This document shows positions 43,700 through 56,098 of a stretch of 64,000 bases of DNA, in pieces; the stretch's first letter is position 1; the number at the start of each line of letters is the position of its first letter. Location: positions 1,126,970-1,190,969 of the forward strand of contig JABAKD010000029.1 in the NCBI GenBank assembly GCA_012845835.1, in the 5' to 3' direction. The notes below the pieces were generated by a model that saw nothing but the letters and a program-made list of their open reading frames with translations, searched no databases and was not told the DNA's origin. Both the position numbers and the translations under genes were made by a program. The DNA comes from Undaria pinnatifida. Taxonomy: Eukaryota; Sar; Phaeophyceae; Laminariales; Alariaceae.

Positions 43700-44320
43700 T
43701 CTACTCCTTTAGGTACAGCATGATTGTGCAGCCGTACTCATAGCTGTAGCATGATTGGGCAGTCTTTCTCTTTGCTGTAGCACGATTGGAGAGCCCTACT
43801 CTTTGCTGTACCGTGATATTTGGGCAGCCCTGCTCTTTGCAGCAGCGTGGTTTTGCAGCCCTATCATTTTGCTGTAGCACGATTGGGCAGCCCTGATCTA
43901 CAGTGCTGTAGCCCGATGAGGCAACCATGTTTTTTGTGGTAGCCTCATAGGGCAGCCCTAATTTTTGCTGTGTTCTGATTGGGCAGCCCTACGTTTTGCT
44001 GTGGTCTGATTGGGCAGCCCTACTTTATGCTGTAGTCTGATTGCGTAGCCCTAATGTTTGCAGTAGCCTGATAGGGCAGCCCTACTCTTTGCTCTCGCAT
44101 GATTGGACGGACAGCCGTACTTCACAGTGCGATAGCACGATTGGGCAACCCCTTTTTTTGTTGTAGCCTGTTTAAGCAGCTGGACTCGTTGCTGCGTCAT
44201 TTTGGCAAGTCCTACTCTTTGCTGTACCCTGATTGGACAGCCCTTCTGTTGTAGCTTTTTTGCTGTAGCATGATTGGGCAGGCGTGCTCTTTAGCTGCAG
44301 CCCGATTGGACGACTCCAGA
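43700..44320. repeat. ~35-bp minisatellite (gctgtagcatgattgggcag)
   Basis: About 17 imperfect units of gctgtagc(a/c)tgattgggcag plus ccctactcttt. 44320-44620 holds nothing I recognise. Confidence 0.9.
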
Positions 44321-44624
44321 AGCGGTGCGGTAGTTCCGTGAGGGATCATCTGCGCACACGGTATTTCTAGAGGGAGAAGCGTGTGTCTGCTGCCTCTTTT
44401 TTATTTTAGAGCCTCATGTGGCTTAAGACGGAAAGTATGCGCATGCCAAGACAATCGGTCATGGAGAACAGATGACTTACGCCCGACACATAATCGATCA
44501 TGGAGGAACTATCATACACCAGGACTGCAGCTGCAATAGGTGAAACCCCGTTTAAGGTACCACGCGCTTAGGTAAAGCGGTATACAAGGGACCTCAAAAT
44601 TCTCCGCGCCGTGTATCCCCACTT

Positions 44625-45000
44625 TATCCCATTTCCAACTCTTAAAATCGTCCTAGTCTAACTCCAAGTGCTTTGTCCCCATGTCGGGAGTGCGGTGCTA
44701 AAAGGGTCCCTTACAGTGGACGCAACACTCAATAAGGGACCCCAGGTGCATTGCAAGGGACCATTAGTTGTCCGGTTGAAAAACGCCACATAGACTGCAA
44801 GAAACCTTCGTAGAGGCCACATTTGTTGAGGGACGTGTCGGTATATAATTGACCCTGCTGCCCCAAGCCATTATGGTTCCTTAATGGGGACCACCTGCTT
44901 TGTATTAGCTTTTGTCGGCCAGGGGGGCACTTACGTAAAAGCATGAAACTCTCTGCTATTCCGGACGGTAGTGCCCGAAGATGTTTTTGCTTCATTCAGC
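44625..45000. other. no supported gene; short dispersed-repeat piece
   Basis: 44640-44705 is a copy of the 'ctaactccaagtgctttg' repeat. The minus frame 44729-44995 (88 codons) has no splice support or recognised motif. Confidence 0.5.
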
Positions 45001-45081
45001 AGCTTGGGTTAGGCGCAATCCCCGTTCCCCGGCTCAGCGGTCGCAATCCCCTTTCCCCCGCTTAGCGGGAGAGCTTACAGT

Positions 45082-45336
45082 GGGCACCCCGATCTAAGAA
45101 CGCCCTGTGGCACGCCCAAACAGGCGCTCTTAACCCCCTTTACAACTGGAAACTCGTTTTTGGGGACAAAATTACTTGGATTTAGTGTAGGGAGGGGTTC
45201 GGGGGCTCTAAAGGGGTTAACTAGACTTTGCTCTTATCTGCAGTGACAAATGTATAGCTTTTAGTGTACGCGGGACATATGCCGCTTCTCAAGTCCCGAA
45301 TAATCTCATCCTGGTCGCTCTTAAATCGGGGTATCC
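45082..45336. mobile_element. GGTA-CCCCGATTTAAGAGC-type MITE, interrupted by a TTAA element
   Basis: Ends 'caccccgatctaagaacg' and 'gctcttaaatcggggtatcc'. Interior matches 7235-7406 ('caggcgctcttaac', 'tgctcttatctg', 'gctttt-gtg-cggga-cat-tgccg'). Interrupted at 45130 by the short TTAA element. Confidence 0.8.
45130..45220. mobile_element. short TTAA element, clean insertion with TTAA duplication
   Basis: TTAA at 45130-45133 and again at 45217-45220 flank 83 bases that begin ccccctttacaactgg and end ctctaaagggg. The uninterrupted copy at 7281-7300 reads gctcttaactacgcattgct, so the insertion added exactly one element plus one TTAA. TTAA targeting and C-rich ends are the signature of piggyBac-type transposition. 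Confidence 0.9.
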
Positions 45337-45933
45337 ACTGTGGTATACCTTTTTGAGAAACCCCAGTTCATTGGTCAACACAAGCACACAAACTTTACAC
45401 CTTGGTATACCCTTGGCTGGTCCCACCCGGGCCTGAGCCCTCCAAGCTGACCCCAGGTACACTCTGGCTTTTACTTTTTGTTTGTAATAAACTAATGTAG
45501 TCGTAAAATTGTCATATATTACCCAATCGCTCCACACTTTCAATAGCTGGTATGTAGCCTTCCAAACCGACCCTGCAGGTACTCTTGTCTGGTGGTGTGT
45601 GTGTTTTTTAGTTTGTTTTCTAAACGAATAATGTAGTCGTAATTATCATACTAACCAATCGTTCCGCACTTGAGGGAGAGCTCGACCAATCAGAGCATCA
45701 CAAAATTTTGGCCCCAGAGGTGTAAAATCCCGGCCGTGGGATGACTATTCTCGCAAAACTAGCCTCAGATTTGGGCGGCGACGGCGATTTTGGGTGAACC
45801 CCTCTCACCACCAAACCTCCTATTCTTTTTTTTCCTGTTCTAACTCCAAGTGCTTTTTACCCATGTCGGGAGTGCGATACTAAAAAGTCTTCTTAAATCC
45901 ACAAAAAAAAAAAGAAAAAAAATCCCGAAGAAA

Positions 45934-46470
<537 letters not shown>

Positions 46471-46561
46471 TTAACCCTAACATTTAAGTGCTATTTTCTA
46501 ATAATACCTCTGTAATAGTATAAGTTACTACAGTTTTTGTAGATTTTTGGGCTTTTGTTAC

Positions 46562-46875
46562 AAGGAAGGCTTAGTTTGGGTAATCTATTATTGCTGGTTA
46601 ACCTTTTGCAAGTGGTGGTCTCACCCGGACTAATCCCCCTCTTACTCCTTAACAAATTGGTGTCGACGGCAACAGGATCAATGGGTTTTTGGGTCATGGG
46701 GGCTCGAATCCCACCATCCACACAATAATGAATTTTTCTACGACTTTCCCCATGTCGAACTTGAAAAACAATCTCCTCGGCGGTATACCCAGGAAATGAA
46801 ACCGCTTGGATATTGACACGTCCGCCCGTATAATCGGCCGACCTGCTATCCCGCCGTTTCAGGGGGGGGGAAGTG
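46562..46875 (+). mobile_element. second SINE-like family with a tRNA-like core
   Basis: 'gaaggcttagtttgggtaat', 'ggttaaccttttgcaagtgg', then a box A-like tggtgtcgacgg and a box B-like ggctcgaatcc, then 'tttccccatgtcgaacttg', 'aggaaatgaaaccgcttgg' and 'ctgctatcccgccgtttcag', then a G run. The inverted copy is at 52310-52577; partial copies at 46880-46940, 51480-51565 and 51780-51835. Confidence 0.65.
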
Positions 46876-46990
46876 TTATAAGGCTTAGTTTGGGTAAGCT
46901 AATGGTTAACCTTTGCAAGTGGCCAAACAGACTAATACTCCACTAATAATAACTCAACACTCTTAGTGTACGCATATTTATTACGGCGCC

Positions 46991-47080
46991 TTAACGCCTT
47001 TTACCACTGGAAACCCTTTTTGGGGACAAATTCACTTGAAGTTAGTGTAGGGAGGGGTTTGGGGGCTCTACAGGGGTTAA
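46991..47080. mobile_element. short TTAA element copy
   Basis: ttaacgccttttaccactgg to 'gggggctctacaggggttaa', intact TTAA at both ends. Confidence 0.85.
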
Positions 47081-47202
47081 CCTTGACTGACGTCGCTGGT
47101 TGACTGGTGTGCCATGGTCGGTGACGAAATGTTAATACTTATCTAAACGGCGAAGAAACCCGTGAAAACGCTTTAAACCAGTACTTACTTATTATAAAAT
47201 TT

Positions 47203-47432
47203 TAACAGTATTGAACTGATACGACACTGAAAAGCTCTTCCGCTCGAGACAGCACAAAATGCATTTTTGTTTTGTTATTTATGAAGACGATTGAAATCTT
47301 GCAACTTTTGAAATAAAGTTACTGTTGACAGTATTGAACTGATACAACACTGAAAAGCTCCTCCTCTCGAGACAGCACAAAATGCATTATTGTTTTTTGT
47401 TTATATTTAATAAGACGATTGAATTTGCAACT
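47203..47432. repeat. ~120-bp tandem duplication
   Basis: Two copies of 'cagtattgaactgata', 'acactgaaaagctc', 'tcgagacagcacaaaatgc' and 'aagacgattgaa'. Confidence 0.9.
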
Positions 47433-47573
47433 TTTCTTGACGCCACTTGTCCGCCATGACCGCCACATCATCGCCGGTAGAATATTAGTCGAGCCACTCT
47501 AATACCACGATAAGAGTCGAGCCACACTACTGCCGGCTTCACCGATGGAGCATTAATAGTAGACTCGAATCTC

Positions 47574-47856
47574 GACGCGTGCTACACAGTAGAGGGTGCA
47601 CCACTTTTTTTCTGAGGTTCTTCGATTTGGGAGCTTAATAGACCTCTCCCAAAACCCGATTTGGAGAAAAATCCAAACTGCTAGGTACCTACCGGATGAA
47701 AACATCCCATCGCCTACGTGCACAGCAATGATAATCACGCAAAAAAAGTGTCCTATTATTTATTTATTTTCCCGACGATTTTGGGTTAAGAAGCCCTGTC
47801 GTTCACAAAACAATTTCACACGAAAAGCGTCATCTCTACCGTACGTAGCACGCGTC
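47574..47856. mobile_element. GACGCGTGCTAC-family MITE, best-preserved copy
   Basis: gacgcgtgctac at 47574-47585 and gtagcacgcgtc at 47845-47856 are exact inverted 12-bp ends of a 283-bp element. Internal marks: 'gacctctcccaaaacccg', 'gatgaaaacatcccatcgcc', 'aagaagccctgtcgttcac'. No reading frame. Confidence 0.9.
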
Positions 47857-47859
47857 TCG

Positions 47860-48125
47860 CGTGCCTGCTCACGTCAAGGTCACGGGTTCAATTATCACCA
47901 AGCTCATACGCGTGCGTACTCTTGGGGGAACTTTTTCTTACGTAAAAAATTACGAGCGGAAAGCGCGAGAAGGGTGCAAAGTTAGCACACAACAAGCTAA
48001 CAAGAAGAGTGAAAGTGCTATGTGCGAGAGAAAAAATGCGAAGGCAAGGACCGGGGGGGAAGGGAAAACACCTGTCTGTGACCGTGGATGGCTTGTCTAG
48101 AAGGAGGTCGCTGAAGAAGGTAAAA
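47860..48125 (+). mobile_element. diverged tRNA-derived SINE
   Basis: Box B is decayed to gggttcaattatc. The body 'gaactttttcttacg', 'gcggaaagcgcgag', 'ggcaaggaccggggggg' and 'gtggatggcttgtctagaag' matches the family. Confidence 0.65.
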
Positions 48126-48179
48126 TCTCTTTGGAGTTGAGCTGGACAGTAAAAGCGATGATTTATTTTGATCAAAAAT

Positions 48180-48440
48180 TGAAAAACGCCAGCTGTGAGG
48201 ACTACTCAGGGGGGCAAGAGAAGGACTGGCTGGCTCATCGGAAGGAGGATATGTCGGTCTTTGGAATTAAATTCGAAGGGTGGCGAAAGGCTGCTCAGAA
48301 GGCCGGCAGATGATCTCGGCGAGTAGAGGAGGGAGCCGAGTTGTCCATGCGGAAATGGTATGAGACGGAGAGACGTAAAGCTGCAGAGCGACGCGCAAAG
48401 GCCGCGGCAGCGCCATACACCGTCGGCATCTCTACGCGAT
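48180..48440 (+). pseudogene. possible frameshifted gene fragment, unidentified
   Basis: Two consecutive plus frames look protein-like and free of the local repeats: KDWLAHRKEDMSVFGIKFEG then WRKAAQKAG (ends at a TGA at 48311-48313), and MRKWYETERRKAAERRAKAA then APYTVGISTR. The second part is Arg/Lys/Ala-rich. I do not recognise the family. It is followed by a G-rich tract, so it may be a decayed gene or retrotransposon gag piece. Confidence 0.25.
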
Positions 48441-48454
48441 CTAAGCGGCCGGGT

Positions 48455-48560
48455 AGAGGGGGGAGGGGGGGAGGGGGGGGAGGGGGGGAGGGGGGAAGGA
48501 GGGAGGGGGGGTGGGGGGAGGGGGGAGGGGGGGAAGGGGGGGAAGGGGGGGCGTCCTGCC
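48455..48560. repeat. G-rich tract (ggggga)n
   Basis: Nearly pure purine, G-dominated, potentially G-quadruplex forming. 48770-48915 is the opposite, a T/C-rich (cttt)n-like tract. Confidence 0.9.
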
Positions 48561-49249
48561 CAAGAGACGGAAGTCTGGGTCTGCCCATCATCGTCTTGAA
48601 ATTTGTGGGCGTTCCAATGGCCGTCACAAGTTAGCGTAAGGTCGCCCTGACTTTTTCGCCTTGTTGCGTTCTTTTCCCAGTGCCATTGATGCACTTGATA
48701 CCCTCTATGAGCCGAATGCCGTCTTTAGTCAGTTCGTAGGGTCTGCTATTAATAGCATGGCATTTTTTCTCTTCTCCTGTCCTTGCTTCCTCTTCTTGTC
48801 TGTCTTCTCTTGCTTTTCTCGTCTTTTCTTTTGTTTCCTTTCCTTTTTCGCTTTCTTTCCTTTCCTTCCTTTCCTTTCCTTTTCATTCCCTTTTTATCTT
48901 TTTTTTGTTTATTTTTTCCAATTGACTTGCGTCTGACGTGCGTATGCGTAGTGATAGGTACTAGGTGTAATATATACGTGGTAGTCTTTCTTGGGTGGCA
49001 AGCGGTATAGTCGGTTTTTCCAGGCGCGAGCAGTGAGACTTATTCACTAGTATGGACCTGGCACATCGTAGGCTGACTCCCGATTTCACTTTGTATATAT
49101 TTCTGGCGGAGGCATGAATTGCGCCAGCCGTGGTGTATGCGTGTACCACCTTTGGTTTGTTTATTTGTTTTCCCTGGGGTATTCTTCCACTCCAGAGTGA
49201 CTAGAGCGTGTCCTGTGACCACGGGCTTGATTATGCGAGTTAATGTGAG

Positions 49250-49564
<315 letters not shown>

Positions 49565-49689
49565 AGTCGGGCACCGCATGGCTCTTTTGACTCGCGTTTC
49601 GCGACGACTAACTCCATGATGTTTGTTTCTTTCGTCTGACAGGGATGCTGATGCTGGGTTTCTTTTGAGAAGGCGCGTATTATACGAAC

Positions 49690-50510
49690 CCCCCCTCCCC
49701 CCCCACCCCCCCCGCTGCTGCAATTTCCCCGCCGCTAAAGTCTCCACTCCCCAACGATTCCGACAAGCAATCCGACTTTGGAATGAACGCCCTCCCTGTG
49801 GGAAAAAAAAAGGTTTCGAGGAGAACTACCAGGGAGGATGCGTGATACCGATCCCGGTTCGTTTCGCCACAATTCACTGTTTCTTGTTTTGTTTGACTGG
49901 GATGCTGCTACTACTGGATTTATTTAAGAAGGCGCGTCGTATACGCAACCAACTCCCCCTTCCCCCCCCCCCGGCTGCGATTTTACAAGAAAAATTCAAG
50001 GACGTCTGCCGTGAGTTCGACGAATTTCTGGTCAATACTCATCTTTGCAAGCTGCATTATTGATACTCGTAATATACTACATGGGTGGGTTTTTTATCGG
50101 GAGGGGTCCTATTTTTTGTCCACTATGGTCTAGTCTAATGGTTTTAGTGTTGGTATTTTTACTTTAGGTGTGGAATTTTGAGCTAGATATAACATACCTG
50201 CTATCTATTTTATACTGCTCTATCATATTAATATGCATGTATGGTAGGCGGTTTATTTTGTTTTTTCTCCCCCCCCTCGCTTTAATGTCGGGAGGAGTAC
50301 ATACGAAATACAGAATATTATTAGTTATCATACCAGGTATATGTTAATCTTAACACAGCATTCGAGAATAAAAGTCGCCTACTCCCTCCCCCTCCCCCCC
50401 CCCCCCCAAAAAAAAAAAAAAAAAAAACTCTGCGATTTTCCCGCCGCTAAAGTCTCCGCTCCCACCGATTCCGACAAGCAATCCGACTTTTGGTGATAAC
50501 GCCCCGCGTG
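49690..50510. repeat. three copies of a 'ctgcgattttc ... attccgacaagcaatccga' repeat
   Basis: 49710-49830 and 50430-50520 share 'ccgccgctaaagtctcc', 'gattccgacaagcaatccga', 'tgtgg-aaaaaaa'; 49965-50050 shares the cccgg-ctgcgatttt start. 49855-50600 otherwise has no supported gene. Confidence 0.7.
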
Positions 50511-50768
50511 TGGAAAAAAATAACCGCACAGAGAAAAACCAGGAATAATGCATGTAGCCGACCCCGGTTCGCAGAACGGTTCGCTAATCCATATTTAGGT
50601 TATTATCGGAAAACTTGCGGTTCTTGAACTTTTTTTTGTAACAGCCCAGCCCCTGCATAGAGACGCGACGCGTGGTTTTATGATATGTTTGATATATAGT
50701 AGCTCTGGAGGTTTATGTAGCGTTTTTTGGGCAAAATGCCAAGTCTACGGAGTCATCCTTCGAGAGTG

Positions 50769-51075
50769 CCGGTCGCCCCGGTGGCGTATCAGGTTATCCT
50801 CGAGTCTGGTATAGGTCAGCTTCGTGAGTTCAAGCCCCACCGAGTTCATACTCGTAAAAATCCGTTGGAACTTTTTCTTGTGCACAAATTGACTTGCGGA
50901 AAGCGCGAGAGCGTGAGCTAGCAACAACACTCGATGAAAAATCGACGAGCAGTTGGATTTACTGAACCCTTGTACGCGCGATAAAAAATTGAAGGCAAGA
51001 ACCGGGGGGGGGAAAGGGACGACACCTGTGACCACGGCTTGTCCAGAAGCTGGAAAGTAGAAGTGTGAGAAAAAA
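50769..51075 (+). mobile_element. tRNA-derived SINE, full-length copy
   Basis: 'ccggtcgccccggtggcgta', box A tggcgtatcagg (11 of 12 consensus positions), box B decayed to gagttcaagcccc, then the shared body and an A-rich tail (aataaaataaaaac). Confidence 0.85.
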
Positions 51076-51177
51076 ATAAAATAAAAACAAAAAAAAAGTG
51101 CGGCAAGGGTTTGCACTTTTTTTTCTTCTTTTTTTCACCCTTCTACTGCGTGGAACTATTGGTTAGCGTTAAGGTTC

Positions 51178-51415
51178 GACCACATGATGACACACATGAT
51201 GATACACATGATAACACACATGTTGACACACAAGATGACATGATGACACGATGACACACATGATGACATGATGACATGATGACATGATGACATGATGACA
51301 TGAATACATGATGACACACATGATGACATGATGACACACATGATGACATGATGACACACATGATGACATGATGACATGATGACATGATGACATGATGACA
51401 TGATGACATGATGGC
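51178..51415. repeat. 8-bp minisatellite (gacatgat)
   Basis: About 28 gacatgat or gacacacatgat units. Confidence 0.95.
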
Positions 51416-51594
51416 ATCCCAAGAACAGGCGTGCAGCAAATTCTAAGAATTTTCTGAGCTCCTCTAATGTTAAGGTATTAGTAGTGGGGTGGTACTAGTC
51501 CGATTGACTACTTGCAAAAGGTTAACCAATAGCTTAGTTACCCAAACCACGCCTTATAACACTGTCTTGCGCTGCCGGGGTTGTAACAAAGACC

Positions 51595-51765
51595 ACTGAT
51601 AGGGACAGCTTACGCTATACCTACAACGGGATCCGAAGGGTGCGCCAGCTAGCGTTGGGCTGCGAAAGCAACTGAGTTAAATCGGCACACGACGCGTATG
51701 GAAATACGTGGAAGTGTGGTGAGCTAAAGCTTTATTTTTCCCCGTCCGCCGGAGGATAAAAAAAG
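51595..51765 (+). repeat. dispersed repeat shared with 16006-16190
   Basis: 'gatagggacagcttacgc', 'gcgccagctagcgttggg', 'gaaatacgtggaagtgtgg', 'ccccgtccgccggagg'. Confidence 0.75.
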
Positions 51766-51839
51766 AAAAAAAAAACTGTCCCCCCCTGAAACGGCGGGAT
51801 AGCAGGTCGGCCGGTTATGCGGGCGGATGTAAGGTTGTA

Positions 51840-52310
51840 GGTGAGGACACAGAGTGCCCCCTGCAGGTCTGCCAATTGAGCAGGTCCTCGGAGAGTACTC
51901 ACTTTCTTTTCCTTCGTAGAGATGTAGCTTTATTCGTTTCCACCAGGGCCCCGGATAGCTTCTGAAATCGGAGGCACGTGCCTCCGATGTATTTCCTAAC
52001 TTTCCCGACTATAAAACGCCAACCTTATCATACGAAACCCATCCAAATGATCTCAAATTCGGATAATTGCAGGCCTTTCGAGGCCGTATCTTAACACTAG
52101 CCCACCCTGATGAGTCGCATATGCAGAAATATGGAAGATTCGGGGAAACTCCGGTTCTACGGACTAGACCATGAGTCAAAGATGCGGTTCCTCAAAACCC
52201 ACTCCCACACCTCTAACGGTTTGGCTATGGAGCCAGGAACGCGCAAAGAAAAGCAGTTGAAAGAGGCGCAGACCCTACAACAAGGCAAAAGTCACCCATC
52301 AACAACCTGC
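51840..52310. other. no supported gene
   Basis: A plus frame opens at 52110 but runs into the reverse SINE at 52310. No motif or splice support. Confidence 0.5.
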
Positions 52311-52577
52311 CGTATCTTAACACGGACCTGTCAACATCCAAGCGGTTTCATTTCCTGGGGATACCGGGGAGAGTACTTTTCAAGTTCGACATGGGGAAAG
52401 TCTGAAAAAGTTTCAACACGGTCGATGTGGGACTCGAACCCACGACCCCAAAAACCCACATGGTCCTGCCGACGACGCCATTTGTTGAGGAGTTAGTGGG
52501 GTATTAGTCCGTTTGACCACTTACAAAAAAAGGTTAACCAATAATAGCTTACCCAAACTAAGCCTTACAGCACTAGC
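52310..52577 (-). mobile_element. second SINE-like family, inverted copy with a near-perfect tRNA-like box B
   Basis: Minus strand: 'taaggcttagtttgggtaag', 'aaacggactaataccccac', box A-like tggcgtcgtcgg (11 of 12), box B gggttcgagtcccac with a perfect 5-bp T-stem, then 'ccatgtcgaacttgaaaag' and 'aggaaatgaaaccgcttgg'. Confidence 0.7.
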
Positions 52578-53104
52578 ATGAAGAGCTCAATATCAACAGC
52601 ATCATCCGGAAAATGAATCCGAAGGCGTTATTCGTTCGTTCGCCCAACCCGACCAAGCTTCTTTGTGCCTTATTAATAGTTCCAAAGTAGAATATACTCG
52701 TGAGGGTACTTGATCAATGACTAACCGCTAGTTCTTCGCTTGATGAGATCAACCCCAATATTCCGACGGTATACAGCGCACTATAGAGGGGGATGACTCG
52801 GCCCTTGAAAGGCCGATAGAATTACCAGATTCGAGGTGTAATTGGCGTTTTTTATTCGGGATAGTCAGTGAGGGGAAACGAAACCGAGGCATGGTGCCCT
52901 CGGTCTTCAGATGTCATCCGGGGCTCTCTGGTGGGAACTAATAACGCTACGCCTCTACTAAGGAAGGCAAAGAAAGTGAGTACTCGTCGAGAGGACCCGA
53001 GCTGAATAGGCAGACCTACTATACTGCAGGGAACACTCTCTCTGACAGGTGTCCCCGCTCAATAAAACTTGAAGAAAACAATGGCGTCGTCGGCAGGACG
53101 TTTG

Positions 53105-53375
53105 GACGCGTGCTACGATGATAGAGGTGCACCAACCATTGTTTTTCAACACCTCTCTCCCAAGAAGAGCTGATTTTTGGAGGAAACAAAACTGCTAGAC
53201 CTACCGGATGAAAATTCGTACCAGGTGCTATCTATGTATGGCCTAGATATACAACGAGCATCAATCACGGAAAAAAAAAAAAAAAAAGTGAAATTTCCGA
53301 CGATATCAGGTCAAGGAAAAATTCAGAAAACGTTTCAAACGAGAAGTGCTAGACCCCTATCCTAGCACGCGCGTC
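53105..53375. mobile_element. GACGCGTGCTAC-family MITE with both ends
   Basis: gacgcgtgctacgatgatag at the left; 'cctatcctagcacgcgcgtc' at the right. Confidence 0.8.
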
Positions 53376-53934
53376 TTTTTTTCGATGCATGTGTGCATGT
53401 GTATGGTATTAATAGTTGCACGAGAGTGTACCCTGGTCTACCTGGTATCTGTTTTCAGGGACCAGCGTGCGCACAGAAGAAGAAAAAAAGAAGAGAATAG
53501 GAATAGAGTCGGTCCCGGGTTGTGCGAACGAATTTCTACTCGTCGAAGTAATTTTTTTCGGGGGAGATAGATACGAAGTATTGCGTTCCTTCACACAATG
53601 TGAAGAGCTCAGAAACTTCTCCTACCTCCACTGCACCCCTATCAATAGCGCGGGATGACACTGCGGTGCGGTAGGGGGAGGTAACCCCGCCCCTCTTTCA
53701 TTGCTGGGTATGGGCCACTTGCGCTCGAGTGACTCTGTATGTACCCTCACGGACAAAAAAAAAAACTTTCGGCAACGGTTTTGGCGCAACGTAGGGGCTT
53801 ACCATTCCATCGGGATCATACCGCCAAGCAAAACAGCATGATGAAAGCTTACGGCCGTAAAGGAACCGGGGGGACGCTCGCGCGAGCGACCCAGAGGGCT
53901 CCACTGCAAAAAAACGCCCTCCAAAAGGTGATCT

Positions 53935-54172
53935 TTAGAACCTCCCCCCCCCAAAAAAACTCATACTTATTCCTAAAAATTTGCCCCCCACCCAAAACGG
54001 ATTTCCAACTGTAAAGAAAGGCGTTATAATATCCACTGCAAAAGATAGGCCCCAAAAGGTGACCCCCGCCCGCTCTACCGTAGCCACGGTCCAAATTGTT
54101 TTCTAAATGGCAGGGCTCCTTAACCCCTTTCCAGTAATTTGTCCCCACCCAAAACGAATTTCCAGTTGTTCA
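53935..54172. mobile_element. two decayed TTAA-element pieces
   Basis: 53960-54028 has 'cacccaaaacggatttccaac' then tgtaaag; 54119-54172 has ttaacccctttccagtaat then 'aacgaatttccagttg'. Confidence 0.5.
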
Positions 54173-54776
54173 AAGAGAAACATTGTTATGAATCAGGAAC
54201 CGATAAGAATAATATGTTGGATGCTGTTCTAGAGAGAATTCGGCGTTATGGTTCATAGTTTTTTGGCGGAGTACGAAGTACGTAGCTCACTTTGACAGCA
54301 TGCAGCAGCTAGCTGGCATTGTTTGGTTGATCGCGCTTGTGGGATACCAAAAAGTGAATACCGCACGGAACGGTGCTGCTGGCAGACTGGTAGAACAAGC
54401 GAACAGACAGAGTGGTTGTTTACAACTGGACAGCGGTCGCTCGCTGGACCAGATAATTCGCGATTTCTACCCAAAATGGATTTCCAGTGGTAAAAAGGCG
54501 TTCAAAGTTATAACCCAAAATCGTTGGGAAATGTAATCATTGTTTCTTCTCGGCAGTATTTTTTGTTGGGATACCTTAGCCATCGGGTTTTGCACTTTTC
54601 CATTTCTTAAAATCAGCCTACTAGCTCTCTTTTTTTTTCTGGGTGGGGGTATGTAGCCTTCATCAGGCGATGCTCCTCAGAAAAACAACCCGTGCACCTC
54701 CTCTGGCGAAGTACAGACGCAGATGCATTAAGGTATACCGTTTTTGGGCTATTTTCGTTTTTGAAAAACGGGGCCC

Positions 54777-54860
54777 ATTCACAACTGGAACCCCTTTTTG
54801 GGGTCAATTTTACTTGAAGCGAGTATAGGGAGGGATTTGGGGGCTCTTAAAGGGGTTAAC
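54777..54860. mobile_element. short TTAA element, left end eroded
   Basis: 'cacaactggaacccctttttg' then 'gtatagggagggatttggggg', ctcttaaaggggttaa. Confidence 0.75.
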
Positions 54861-55039
54861 CCCAAATCGTCGGAAAAAGGACATGTTTTTTTTTCGCCCT
54901 TGATTCTCGTTGTATCATACATGGGCGCCATGAGATTTATCATCCGATGTGATAGCCGGCTTTGTTTTTCTTCCCAAAATAAGTTTGGCGGGAGCGGTCT
55001 CAGGGTTCCCGAATTGAGGAAGACCTCTCAAAAAAAAAA

Positions 55040-55480
55040 CAATGAATGGTTGATGCAAGACCTATATAATAGGCTCTTATCGTAGCACACGTTTGCACTT
55101 AGTAATAGTAATGCTATACCTCGGAGTAGTAGACGCGCGTGCTACCATAAGGTATGATATGACCTTTTTTTTTCCTCATGGGCGATGGGGCACGATACGG
55201 AAAAACGACGCGTGCTACGACACAGGTAATAGACTACCTTATTTTGGGCTATTTTGTCTTCTGAACGACGGGGCTCCTGAACCCAAAATCATCGAAAAAA
55301 AAAAAAATAATAGACCATTTTTTTGGCCTGATTCTCGTTCCATACCGAGGCGCCCGTGGGATGATTCGTCCGGTAGTGCAGTTATATTTTCGTCGAAAGA
55401 GTCATTATACCCCACGGTTCCAAGGGGTGGCAGTTTTTGCGCCAAAAAGTCCCTCGGCTCGATGGAGTTCTTCGTGTGAG
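55040..55480. mobile_element. nested or rearranged GACGCGTGCTAC-family pieces
   Basis: gacgcgcgtgctacc at 55131 and gacgcgtgctacgacacagg at 55207, both followed by family interior; 'tatcgtagcacacg' (end of another copy) at 55077-55090. Confidence 0.6.
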
Positions 55481-55481
55481 G

Positions 55482-55593
55482 AACTGCCGCTCAACAATGA
55501 AAGTATTTTCACTGCCGCTCAACAATGAAAGTATTTTCACTGCCGCTCAACAATGAAAGTATTTTCACTGCCGCTCAACAATGAAGGTACTTT
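55482..55593. repeat. 28-bp direct repeat, four copies
   Basis: Head-to-tail 'actgccgctcaacaatgaaa' plus gtattttc, the first three identical. No spacers. Confidence 0.95.
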
Positions 55594-56098
55594 CACGAGT
55601 ACATCGTTTTTTTAGCACTTGAGCCATAGACTAGAAGCTTGGTCGGGTTGTGCGAACGAATGCCTTCGAAGTCATTCTTCGGGTGAGATATTGAGTCTCT
55701 CATGTGAGGAGCTCAGGGACTTTCGGCTGCAACCTTACCGTGGGATGGCTCCAAATCAGTTTCTGGGAGACACGTCTTAAGCTCTCTCCTCAAATTGAGG
55801 AAACTTCAGAAAAAAATCCCGCCATCATCGTAGCACGCATCAAAACACCCAAAATGACGAAGTGGGGCGAGCGCGGTGGGGAAAGAATGCCCACAGACAG
55901 CCTGAAAAACTGTGAAAACACGCGCAATAATAATACAGGACACTAGTTGAGTTGACCTTTCCCGTGAACCTGCTCCTTCATATGAAACCCCAAATCATCG
56001 GAATTTCGCTCTCTCTTTTTTTTGGGGGGGGGAGGGAGGGAGATGAACGATTTCGCTACCCGGACCATGGATTCGGCTTACTTGATGTGTTTTTCGCC

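Noticed and set aside
55482-55593. Possible CRISPR array (28-bp repeats)
   Set aside because: Repeats are directly contiguous with no spacers, in a eukaryotic intergenic region; a simple tandem duplication.
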